Under the pieces are notes generated by a model. The model searched no databases. It was not told the DNA's origin and worked only from the letters and a program-made list of their open reading frames with translations. DNA of 64,000 bases from Tolypeutes matacus. Taxonomy: Eukaryota; Chordata; Mammalia; Cingulata; Chlamyphoridae. Both the position numbers and the translations under genes were made by a program. Positions 1 through 45,100 of this stretch are shown piece by piece. Each line of letters starts with the position of its first letter. Position 1 is the stretch's first letter. The stretch is from assembly GCA_026826555.1 (NCBI GenBank), contig JAKSZT010054396.1, positions 15,140,569 to 15,204,568 of the forward strand. Direction: 5' to 3'.

Positions 1-414
1 CATTCCTAACCCCAGTGCCTGGTAATCTTATTCTAATTTCTGCCTATGAATTTGCATATTCTAATTTCATATAAGTGAGATCATATAGTATTATGGCCTT
101 TTTTCTCTACAGGAGGTAGGGCAGATGTTGAACTGTTTATCTCTCAAATTTTGAAAGAGCCGCACATTCTTATGACCTAGGTAGACTTACACTTCCAAAG
201 GACAGGCTCTGAAAGAAACATCTTCATTTAGTTGGAATCTGTCCAAGGCCCAAGCCTGGCCTGTCTGAAATGGCTTTGCCTCTGATGTTGTCACCTATTT
301 TTCTCTACCAGTATCTGTGATTGCAGTGGAAACTATAACTTTTTTCAGCTGCTTTGGGGGTTTTTGAGGCATGTTTTTATTTGTTGTGTGTACTAATAGA
401 TTTTTTATTTTCAG
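1..414. other. CLPX intron 1 (3' part)
   Basis: Bases 1 to about 112 resemble an old antisense L1M 3' end (the segment matching the stretch at 11640-11740). The rest is unique intron leading into the exon 2 acceptor. Exon 1 and its promoter are outside the window. Confidence 0.7.
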
Positions 415-34807
<34,393 letters not shown>

Positions 34808-35152
34808 GCTGTCATATTCCTGTGTATAAAGCTTTTCCTTCTTTTGTTTAGGATCATAACTGTCTCTACAGTCTAACATTAAAGGCATTGGATCTATCCT
34901 GGATATCATACATGATCAGGAGCCTTTAGGATGATTAAGAATCAGATCATGTATATTATTGTAACATCACATTGATTTATACAGAGGACATTATGTGGAC
35001 TTGAATGACACAATGTTCAGAGATAAAATGTATATTATCTTGGTTCTGTTTTTTAAAAGTATACTTTAACAATATTCTTTGGAGTTCTTTTAAGCAATGC
35101 AGGTGTTGCAGTAACTACGAATTTTAAAATAATGTTACTCTACAAATGGGAA

Positions 35153-35158
35153 AATAAA
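35153..35158 (+). promoter_or_regulatory. Candidate proximal poly(A) signal of CLPX
   Basis: AATAAA lies about 345 nt after the stop codon. The downstream region is A-rich, not GT-rich, so it may be weak. Confidence 0.45.
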
Positions 35159-36412
35159 TTCTTTAAAAAAAGATCAAGATACTATTCTTTAGCTTAACAA
35201 CCTTTTTTTTCTACCCATACTTGTTTCCTGAAAACATTAGAATTTTATGCATTTTTAAAATTGGAACAGGTAGTTTCCAAGTAATTAAAAATTCCATGAA
35301 AAAAATAACACTGAAGAACCCCATTTTGATTATTTGTTTACCTGTATTCTTAGTCTTCTCTGCATAAAATTTACTTCCCAGTTGGTACCTTAAGAAAAGC
35401 CATTCTCTTGCTGCCTTGGCTGATTTATTTGCCATATTTGTTCCATTTCACTACCATGAGTGAACAGATTGACTGAAGTCTGGCTTAAATTTTCAGGAAA
35501 AGACTATACATCTAATTCTAAAAATAACATGCAGTATCAGTCATAGTACAGCCAGATGTTGAATGAAATATCCTAATATTGTGCACTTAGCAAAAATACT
35601 AAGATAATGTGTATCTGTTTTTTCTTTTGTTTTGTTTGGTGCTGGATATTTGTCTTAGAACATTAAGAAGTGTTTTGCTCTCAGCAAAAGTGAATGTGAA
35701 TAACTAAAATATAAGTTACTGACATTAGATTTTTAAAAAGTGGGAAGAATCTTAAACATGAAAATCATATCATTTGATTCCATAAATATTAAAATATGTG
35801 GGTGCCTTTTAAGTTTTTCTTTCCTCCTATAATGTTGATTCAAGTTTCTTTATTCATTCAGTTCAACCACATTTGAAATTGTTTAAATCAGAGTATATTT
35901 AAATATGTGTATTTCTCTTTTGGTTTGTAGACTCTTGAGTTTTCCTTACCACCTTTTAACATATTAGCAAATTGTAGTCCCGTTGATGAAGAATTGGCCT
36001 TTCATGTAATTAAAAGTGATGTGAGACATCTTATTAATGACTGGGATAGGACCAGAAATGCACTTTTGCAGGCTATTTAAGCATGGTTGCTATAGTTTAG
36101 AAGAGAAACAAATAGCCTTCTTAGTCTCCTTAGGAATGGTTAAAGTTATTTTCAGGAAGTCTTTCATATTTTAACTTTCGTTCATTATCTTTCTCTTAAA
36201 GCATCATCATTTTCCTTTTTGTAGAGTAAACATTGGAATAGCTACTAAATATTTTAAGGGTAATCCTCCAGAAATGGACTGGGCGACATTTTAGTCACAA
36301 CAACATACATTTGGTTTTGGAAGTTGTTAACAAAGTGTAATTGATGTTTTTAAATCAAACACAACTGATTATAACTACAATTTGTATCTTGGAACTTATG
36401 TTTTGGCATTTG

Positions 36413-36418
36413 AATAAA
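36413..36418 (+). promoter_or_regulatory. Candidate distal poly(A) signal of CLPX
   Basis: AATAAA is followed within about 30 nt by a GT-rich stretch (GTGTGTTAGTGTGTCC), a typical downstream element. Old interspersed repeats begin further downstream, which fits the end of the transcript being here. Confidence 0.55.
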
Positions 36419-36440
36419 ACAAAAGGAACAAATGAAAGCC

Positions 36441-38020
36441 AGTGTGTTAGTGTGTCCATGAAGCAGGAGCAGGAGAACTCTGTCATTGATAGCTACAAGT
36501 AAAGCCAAAGCAGTGCAGTTTTAAAAAGGGCACAGATGTCTCATGAGCTGCTTTATTCTAGGAATTGGTTAATCCTTGGCACTCTCATCTCTCTCTCATA
36601 AATTCTCCAGTTTGTAGATTCCATTTTTTAAAAAGTATTATTAAAGTTACTCTTGAAAATCCCTAATGTCTCACATGGAACCCAACACTAGGGACAAAGG
36701 CCAACTTCTCATTTACCTTTCTAGTCTATCTAGTAAGGGAGGCAAATACAACTTCAATGCATTACAAGGTGCATTGTCAAGTATGTGCTAGGCACAGAAG
36801 GTGGTAGCATAGGTAGATGGGGAAGAACAAGTAGGAATTTGTCAGAAAAGAGTAGCGAGAATTAAATCAAAATCTCAGAAGTCTGAAACAATAACTAGGG
36901 AGCTTTAGGTCTTGAGAAATAGGCAAGAACTACGATTTCTTGTTTCTACTCTGAGAAGACCATTAATTACATTTATATTACATTCTTTTCCCTCCCCATC
37001 CAACTGGAGACCTTGCCTCATATTTCATTGAGAAACCATCAAATGGGAATTCATCTTCCCACCAGCAAATATGTAAGTCTGCTTTTTCTCTTGTTACAGC
37101 TGAAGAGGTCCCTCTTACCAGAACTCAAATCACTCCACATATACCTTGGAATTCATCATTCCTTCTTATTTCTCAGGGACTAGTTCTTAGTAGTCTAATA
37201 ATTAGCATCTAAATATTGCCTAATATTTCCTAACCTATAGCAAACCTTCCAAGTTTGTTCACTAGTTTCTTTCCAAACTGTGCTGTAAGTTCTAGGATGA
37301 AGACCATGTCTGTTTTAGCTCTATAACCAGCATGTAACACTGTGCTTCATATATTTGGTACTCCATACATTTTTAAACAATACAAAATCTTGTGTGCCAG
37401 ATTAAGTTGTAATTTTATGCAGAGAATAGTGGGGCATTTTGAAAAGGTTTGAAGTAGGTGCTTTAGACATGAGTAGATGTGTGTTATAGATTGCCAGGAG
37501 GGGAAAGCTCTGAGTCAAATGGATGGAGGGGAACATGACTGGGGACCTACTCAAGGACATTGCTCCAGCACTTGTCCCCCTCTGTCTCAACTCTCATTTT
37601 TTTTTTTTTAAATCAGTTCTCAACAGCATACAAACAAAACAAAATTCTTTGGAACCCAAATTCCCCTCCACTCAATGCCCAGCTTGTTGCTCTTCACAGC
37701 AAAACTAAAAGCTGATTGTTTCCAATTCCCTTCCAGGCTTTGACTCTTGAATGAGATGGGAAAGTTTGATGTGGAGAACTGATAAAATCTGATTTTAGTT
37801 TTAAGACCACTCTGGTTGCTGTGGAAGAGAGTAGACTGGGGGAGCAAGGATGGAATCAGGAATACAAGAAGCTATTATAATAAGCCAACCAAAAGATGAT
37901 GATAGATGGGGCTAAGGTGGTAGTAATGGAAGTGGATGGATAGGTATTTTTTCAGATCTGTCTGATAAAAAGTGGTATCCCGTGTTCTCTGATGGGGAAA
38001 CTATTGTAATAAATATATAT
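36441..38020. other. Intergenic DNA after CLPX
   Basis: About 37230-37375 looks like an L2 3' end (AAGTTCTAGGATGAAGACCA). About 37790-37990 matches an old mammal-wide repeat (AGACCACTCTGGTTGCTGTG) that also appears near 57.3-57.9 kb. The rest is not recognised. No gene was seen. Confidence 0.55.
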
Positions 38021-38169
38021 ATTATCCCTAAATTAATTTAAAACTTAATACCATAATAAAAATACTAATAGGTTTTTAATTGAAATTAGGCAAACTAATT
38101 TTAAAGTTCATATGGAAAAATAAACAAGAATGATAAGCAAAATGAAAACATACACTCATAGTGCTTACT

Positions 38170-38340
38170 CTGTCTCTCTATTATATACTCATTGATGTAA
38201 CAGCTCTGTGAGGTGATAATATTAGCAATCTTTTTTACAGATGAAGAAACTGAAGCTCAGACGTTAAACAGCTTTCCCAGTGTCACACAGCTAGTAACAG
38301 AGCCAGCATTTAAACACAGGTAGATTATTCTAGAGCCCCC
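38170..38340 (+). repeat. MIR SINE
   Basis: It contains CAGATGAAGAAACTGAAGCT, then CCCAGTGTCACACAGCTAGT and AGAGCCAGCATTTAAACACA, a clear MIR core. Confidence 0.8.
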
Positions 38341-39277
38341 TGTGCTTAACCAATACAATAAAAGAGAATGAAGGAGGGCTACCTCTACTAGCTATTTTAA
38401 GAAAAAGAAAGAAAAGGTAAGTGTAGTGCCAGTGCATGACTGACCCATAGAAAAGGATGTATAATAGACCCCAAATACATATGGAAATTTAGTGTGTGAA
38501 AAAGGTGACATTTCAAATTAGTGAGAAAAAAGATGTAATATTCAATAAATGATGTTGATAATTGGGTATTCATCTGGAAAATGTAAAGTTAGATTCATAA
38601 CCTTGTCTAGTAAATTTTAAGATAAGAACTAAAGGCTTTAAAAGATTTTGTAGTATCACAGGAGTTTCTAAAACTTTTGAGAGGTCCCTTTGGAAGTGAG
38701 ATCAGACTCAATGATAGCTCTTATAGTATAGAGCTGGACTTCCCCAAGAGGTCACCCTTCTTGCGGGTAAGGAACCCTTCTAACTCACCTTCAAGATCTA
38801 AGAAGTGATTAAGAAAATGCCTAATTTTTGATTTAAAAAATTTAACACATTTATCATCTAGTTACTTTGCACAGAGTAACAAACCTTTGAAAATTAAAGA
38901 TCTAATGTAATGCTGGAAGAATTGTACATCCATAGACAAAAAATTATTCTTGACCTAAGTCTCACACCTTAGACAAAAATGAACTCAAAATGGATCAGAG
39001 TTAAATGTAAAATTATAAAACTTTTAGAAAAAACATAGAAAATCTTTATGATCTAGGGCTAAGCAAAGTATTCTTAGACTTGACCCCAAAAGTATAATTC
39101 ATTAAAGGGAAAATTGATATATTAGACTTCATCAAAATTAAGAACTTTTGCTTAGTAAAAATCCTTGTAAGAGGATGGAAAGATAAGCTACAGATCGGGA
39201 GAAATTTGCAAACCACCCATCTGACAAAGGACTAGTATCTAGAATATATAAAGAACTCTCAAGACTCAGTAAAACAG

Positions 39278-39767
39278 AGGTGGCTGCCATATCCAAGCTG
39301 GCATCATGGTTGCCCTCAGACCCCTTTGAAGCCCGCCTAAGATTTTCAAAAAGAGGACCAAGAACTTCATCTGGCACCAGTTAGATATGTCAAAATTAAG
39401 CATAACTGGCAGGAACCCCCAATTAAGCATTGACAACAGGGTGCAGAAAAGATTCAAGGACCAGATTTTGATGCCCAACATTGGTTATGGGAGTAACAAG
39501 AAAGCAGGCGTATGCTGTCCAGCGGCTTCCAAAAGTTCCTGATCCACAATGTCAAGGAGCTGGAAGTGCTGCTGATGTGTAACAAATCTCACTGTGCTGA
39601 GATTGCTCACAAAGTTTCTTCCAAGAACCACAAAGCCACTGTGGAAAAAACAGCCCAGCTCTTAAGAATCATGAATCCCAATGCCCTGCTGCACAGTGAA
39701 GAAAATGAATGGGTCATTTGCAAGTTTTATTTGTATGAAATAAAACCATAAAAGGTAAAAAGAAAAA
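39278..39767 (+). pseudogene. RPL32P: RPL32 processed pseudogene
   Basis: It is an intronless copy of the ribosomal protein L32 mRNA, including 5' UTR, with ATG at 39306-39308 and a poly(A) signal near the end (AAATAAAACC). Recognisable peptides are [13 protein letters not shown] and [15 protein letters not shown] 1-base loss soon after the start gives an early TGA and shifts the frame. Further changes interrupt the middle, and the normal stop after SEENE is mutated to TGG. TAAAACAG flanks the copy at 39270-39277 and 39768-39775, an 8-bp target-site duplication. It sits inside the old L1, so it arrived later by L1-mediated retroposition (inference). Confidence 0.92.
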
Positions 39768-40649
39768 TAAAACAGTAATTCCAATTAAACGGGCAAAAGA
39801 CAGACATTTCACTGAAGAGGATACAGCATATGAAAAGATGTTCAACCTCAATTAGTCACAATGGAAATGTAAATTAAAACTATAATGAGATATCACTACA
39901 AATGTCAGAATGTCTAAAACAAAAAATAGAGAGAAAAAAAAAAATAGTAACCAAATGCCTGTGAGGATGCAGAGAAACTGGATCATTCATGCATTGCTGG
40001 TGGGAGTGTAAAATGGTACAGCCACTCTGGAAAACAGTTTGGCAGTTTGTTAAAAAACTAAACATGCAACTACCATATGAACCAGCTCTTGCACCGTTTG
40101 GGCATTTATATCGGAGGAATGAAAACTTACATTCACACAAAAACTTGTACACGTTTATGGCCGCTTTTTTCCATAATAGCCTCAAACTGGAAATAACCCA
40201 AATGATCTTCGACAGGTGAATGGTTAAACACACCTTGGAATACTACTCAGAGATAAAAAGGAACAAACAGTTGATGCATGTAAAACGTGGATGAATCTCC
40301 AGAGAATTATGCTGAGTCAAAACGCATGTCCCAAATGGCTATATACTGTAAGATTCCATTTGTATAACATTCTTGAAACGGAAAAAATACAGAAATGGAC
40401 AACAGATCAGTGAACGTCAAGGAGGGGATGGGAAAGAAGGGATGTGACTATAAAAGAACAACAGGAGGGATCCTAGTGTGGTATTGGAAATGTTCTGTAT
40501 CTTCACTATCAATGCCAATGTCCTAGTTGTGATATTTACTACAGTTCTGCAAGATGTTACCACTGGAGGAAACTAGGTAGAGTACACAGGACCTCTCTTT
40601 CTTAGAAATTTAGAATGATCTCAAAATAGAAATCTAATCGCGTAACACG

Positions 40650-41155
40650 ATTACTCATGCCTTGCCCACCCGCTTAAAACCCTTAAGAGCTGACCCTAAC
40701 CCTAACCCTGACCTCTGTCCACCTCCCCAGCCTCACCAGGCTCCCTGCAGGCTTTCTCTGTCCATTCACGCTGGCATTCTTTCAGTTCCTCCACCAGGTA
40801 TACGTACTCTTCGCTACGGAGCCTCTGCATGTTGTGCGCGTCTGGACCGTGCTTCCCTTTCTTTTCCTATTTAACTCCTACTTATCCTTCAAGTCTCAGC
40901 TGAATTCTCAGATTCTTAGGGTAACTTTTCCCAACCTAAGTCAAATTCTCCTAATAAACTCATGTTGCCCCTTTCACTTTGGTAGTACTTATATTCCCCG
41001 ATGGTCTTTTACATTTGTAAGATTATTTAATACGTTTTCTTTACTAGACAGTAAGTTCCGCGAGGACACCAGTCGTATCTCCTAACCTCCTTGGTACTGC
41101 GGAGAAAGTATTAACAGAACCACAACGCTCAGCAAATATTTTTGAACTCACAGAT
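40650..41155 (+). repeat. LINE L2 3' end
   Basis: L2 words occur in order: TTCAAGTCTCAGCTGAATTC, GACAGTAAGTTCCGCGAGGA, CTCAGCAAATATTTTTGAA. It stops a few bases before the CpG-rich PDCD7 promoter. A 16-base CCCTAA-type run is at 40694-40709. Confidence 0.65.
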
Positions 41156-41186
41156 GAACAAAACGTCCCTCCTTCGCTGGGCTTCT

Positions 41187-41244
41187 GGGCGGGGCACGTC
41201 GTAATCGCATCGCGCGTCGTAATAGCGTCACTTCCGTCCGGAAG
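41187..41244 (+). promoter_or_regulatory. PDCD7 core promoter elements
   Basis: A GC box (GGGCGGGG, 41187-41194) is followed by two near-identical units starting GTCGTAAT (41198-41211 and 41216-41230). Next comes the inverted pair CTTCCG-TC-CGGAAG (41231-41244), which reads as two back-to-back ETS/GABP-type cores. There is no TATA box. The stretch lies 55-115 bases before the ATG in CpG-rich DNA, so the promoter role is inferred from motif and position. Confidence 0.65.
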
Positions 41245-41300
41245 ACTCTGCCGGGAACGGCTCGAGTTCCTGTCATTTCTCAAGTCCCTTCGTCGTGACC

Positions 41301-42161
41301 ATGGCCCTTCCGCCTTTCTTCGGCCCAAGTCGCCCGGGCCCGCCGCCCCCGCAGCCGCCGCCTCCCGCTCCCTTCGGCTGTCCACCACCGCCGCTGCCCT
41401 CCCCGGCTTTCCCGCCGCCCCTTCCTCAGCGGCCCGGCCCCTTTCCGGGGGCCTCCGCCCCCTTCCTCCAGCCCCCGCTGGCTCTGCAGCCCCGGGTCCC
41501 CTCCGAAGCCTCTCGCGGCAGCGGCGGTACCTTCTACGCGGTACCGCCACCGCCGCTGCCTCCGCCGCCGCCCCAGTGCCGGCCTTTTCCGGGGCCCGAC
41601 GCCGGTGAGCGCCCGCGACAGTCGCCTCCGGGCCCGGGGCCGCCCTGGAGCCAGCGCTGGCCTGAGGCGCCGCCGCCGCCCGATGTGCTCGGGGACGCGG
41701 TCCTGCAGCGCCTGCGCGACCGGCAGTGGCTGGAGGCGGTGTTCGGGACTCCTCGGCGGGCGGGCCGCCCGGCGCCCCTGCACGGTCCCGCCTCGCCTAG
41801 CCTGGGCGAGGTGCGCGCGCGGTTGCGCGGGGCCCTGCGCCTGGTGCGGCGGCTGCGCGGCCTGGGCCGAGCCCTGAGTGAAGCCGAGGCCGACGGCGCG
41901 GCCTGGGCACGGCTGCACACCGAGGCCGCGCCGCTGCGCGCCGAGCTGGCCGAACGGCTTCAGTCACTGACCCAGGCCGCCTTTGTGGGCGAAGCACGGC
42001 GAAGACTGAAGAGAGTCCGGCGCCGCCGACTGCGGCTTCGTGAGAGGGCCCGGGAACGCGAGGCCGAGCGGGAGGCGGAGGCCGCGCGGGCGGCCGAGCG
42101 CGAGCAAGAGATTGACCGCTGGAGGGTCAAGTGCGTGCAGGAGGTGGAGGAGAAGAAGCGG
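41301..42161 (+). CDS. PDCD7: PDCD7 exon 1
   Basis: It encodes residues 1-287: a proline-rich N-terminus, the QRLRDRQWLEAVFGTPRR segment, an Arg/Leu-rich helical block, and the start of the Arg/Glu coiled coil ending EEKKR. The donor is CGG|GTGAGA, phase 0. The frame stays open 40 codons into the intron. Confidence 0.95.
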
Positions 42162-45100
42162 GTGAGAGCAGCGGACGCCCCGGGGGGTAGAAGTGGAGTT
42201 TGGAACCTAAAGGGGCGTGAGACTTTGCACTTCCACTTCCCAGGGCTAAGCTCCTGTTTCCTTATCTGTAAAATTAAAAGCTAGCCTACCTCTTTGACCT
42301 CATACCTCTATATTAATTGCGTGTTAATGAGGTGTAGAACACGAAACAAAAGCCTTAAAGATTACACGATAATATTGCAGGGCTTACACAGGTCTCCTTT
42401 CCAAAATTCTGTCCGCTTAACATTTAAGGCTAACAAGTGACTGGATCCTTGTGTGCCTTGTACTGCCCTAGGTGAGTTCAGGAATACAAAATGTAGAATT
42501 ACTTGGGGCCCTGCCCAAGAAACAAATACCCTAATTGTCCAACAGGGGGATATTGGTGATTTCCCCAGGATTCCTCTGCAAGTTTTAAACCAGGTGTCCT
42601 CAGGTTTTACGATGTTTTTGAGCCCTTTATACTATGCCCCATACTAAGGTTGTTACTTAATACTAGTTCATTGAATCCTTGTGACAACCCTGAGAAGTAG
42701 GCGGTATTACCCCAGTTTTATGGATTAGGAAACTGAGGCTCAGAGATATTAACTTACCCACAATCACACAACCAGTTTGTGGTAAATTCACTTGGGATTT
42801 GAACCCACCTTTGTCTAAGTCCAAACCCTGTTGATCTCAAGCTCTAAGTAGGGCCAATGTGAAATTGGAAATTAGTCAAGTATTGTTGAAGGCATTCTCT
42901 TTACCTTTGCCCTCGTGGTTCCCTACTCCCTCCATAACCAGATAGTGTCTCCTCCCTCCTCCTGTGTCTGCTATTGCCCTAACATTTGATATAACTGTGT
43001 GTTGAAGGCAAACTTTGCCCTTGCACCCCATGGAATATCATTACTTTAAAGAATTCCTGGAGAGGCAATCTCTTAATCTGAGGAAGTTTTAATTCATTTC
43101 AGCAATCATTAAATGAGGGTCCATTATGTGCCAGGCTCAGTGCTGGAGCTGGAGATGAGTAGGGCATAGCCCTTGTCCTTGAGGGACTTAAAGTCCCATG
43201 AGAACTCACGTCAGTATAGTATGCCAGTATAATATGTTAAGAATTCAAAGATAGCTGTTAATAAGGACCCATTGGGGGAAGGTGTCAGGAAAGGCTTCCT
43301 AGAGAATATAGTGATATCTCAGCTGAGTCTTGAAAACATCAAAGCCAGACAAAAGCAACAGGTACAGTTCCAGGCAGAGGGAGTAATACAAACAGAAGAG
43401 TGAAACAGCCTGGTATGGCTGTAATGGAATTACAGGCACTTATTTGACAGAGAATGAAGTTTAAACTAGAGGATCCTCCCTACCACTCACAGTCATGTTA
43501 TTTGAGACAATGTCCCATGAGGAGTGGTTTAAGGAACAGGGTTATTTAGTCTACATGTGAACCAACTTAAGAAGAGTAGGGTAGTGGTATTTAGATGTTT
43601 GAGAGGCTGTCATTTGGAAGAGATCCTTGGGGCTCAAGAGCAGTGGAGTGCAAACCCTGTGCATAGGTTATCACTTGGAGAGTTTTATAGAGACCTTTCT
43701 ACCCTATTCCTTGTCTTCCCTGCGAGTCTGAATTTTAGGGTATAGGAATATGCTTTTCTTTTTTTTTTAAGATTTATTTTTATTGATTTATTTATCCCCC
43801 CCCCCCGCTTGTGCTCTGTGTCCATTTGCTTTGCATTTTTCTGTGTCTGCTTGTCTCCCTTTGTTGTATCATCTTGCTGCGCCAGCTCACCACGCCACGC
43901 AGGCCTGCTTGCCTTCAGCAGGAGGCCCTGGGAATCAAACCGGGGGCCTCCCATATGGTAAACGGAAGCCCAAACAATTGAGCCACAGCCGTTCCCCAAT
44001 GTTTATTTTTGTTTTGTTTAGTTTTTTTGAGGTACTGGGGACTGAACCCGGGACCTCGTATATGGGAAGCAGACGCTCAACCACTGAGCTACACCCGCTT
44101 CCCCTGCATTTTTAACAAGGGAGCCCCAGGTAAGTTAGATGCAGATGTTCCTTGGACCACACTTTGAGAAACACTGAGGAAGAAACAAAGACTAGTGCCT
44201 GCAGAGGGGAGGTTGTGCCATCAGTGGATGAGAATGACCCCTGGGCTGAATCAGTATAGGAGGGAGTTATGCCAGCCCCAAGAATCAGGATGTAGATTCA
44301 GTGGAGTCTTAACCTGAGGTTGTTTGAATGTCTGAAATTGTACCTGCCAGTCAACTGTTCTCTGCTATAAGGTTGTTTCTGATGTTAGGTTTTGTGGGCT
44401 CTGGTTCTCTTCCAGGAGCAGGAACTCAAAGTTGCTGCAGATGGTGTCTTGTCTGAAGTAAGGAAAAAACAAGCAGACACCAAAAGAATGGTGGACATTC
44501 TTCGAGCTTTGGAGAAATTGAGGAAACTGAGGAAAGAGGCTGCAGCACGGAAAGGTAACTGTGGCTTTGCCCTGCTGTTTGTTAGAATTTGACTCTACGT
44601 GCATTTCTTCCCCTGCTCCCTTTCCCTTCTTTGCCTTAACCCCCCAAAATATTTTTGAAAGAAAAATGCTTGACACTTTCTTCAAATAATAATTTTCATT
44701 CAACCTGTAGAGTAACTGGGCTTGTCTGCAGCAGCTCAGTATTTTTGAAGCAGGAAGCCTTGTAGCCAAGGTTTAGAAGAGAGGCAGGTATAGGAGTCCA
44801 TTGCACTGTCTTCCCCCTGACTTTCCATTCTCACCCCTGGTATTCCTGACCACACTTTTCCAAGTGGGATTGGCATGGCTGGCTGGTCAACTGAGCCCAT
44901 ATGCAAGATGAAAGCTTTCCTATCCTTACTTGGCCTTCCTGAAAGTGTTGAAACCTTGGCATATGCTCTCAGATTTCAAACCTGAAGCATTGATATTTGA
45001 AAAAGTGTGAAAATTTGGCTGATTCAGATTAAGGCCCCAGAATCAATACAAATAACCCCATTGTGGTACTTCTGGGACACTCTCTTGTGAATAGTCACAG

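Larger units (their letters stand above)
34808..36440 (+). other. CLPX: CLPX 3' UTR (distal end inferred)
   Basis: This AT-rich non-coding stretch follows the CLPX stop and contains none of the SINE or L1 copies that crowd the introns. Its end is inferred from the poly(A) signals at 35153 and 36413. Confidence 0.6.
38020..40640 (+). repeat. Old L1M, sense orientation, split by MIR and RPL32 pseudogene
   Basis: L1 ORF2-end words occur in order: AAAGTTCATATGGAAAAATA, CATATGGAAATTTAGTGTGT, GACTTCATCAAAATTAAGAA, GGCAAAAGACAGACATTTCA, TGGTGGGAGTGTAAAATGGT. It is interrupted at 38170-38340 and at 39278-39767. Confidence 0.7.
41160..42200. other. CpG island over PDCD7 promoter and exon 1
   Basis: Base composition shifts abruptly from AT-rich repeat DNA to very GC-rich DNA with dense CpG, covering the 5' flank and all of exon 1. 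It drops off in intron 1 after about 42.2 kb. Confidence 0.8.
42162..44415. other. PDCD7 intron 1
   Basis: An antisense MIR-like patch is near 42225-42300 and a sense MIR is at about 42615-42835 (TGGATTAGGAAACTGAGGCT). An old mammal-wide repeat is at about 43090-43450 (GGCTTCCTAGAGAATATAGT). SINEs are at 43765 and 44003. The rest is not recognised. Confidence 0.65.

Noticed and set aside
40694..40709. Interstitial telomere repeat (CCCTAA type)
   Set aside because: Only 16 bases, under three units, inside an L2 fragment; easily chance.
41280..41918. Long open frames on the minus strand over PDCD7 exon 1 (up to 212 codons)
   Set aside because: They mirror GC-rich coding DNA on the other strand, are low-complexity Arg/Pro/Ala, and match no family I know.
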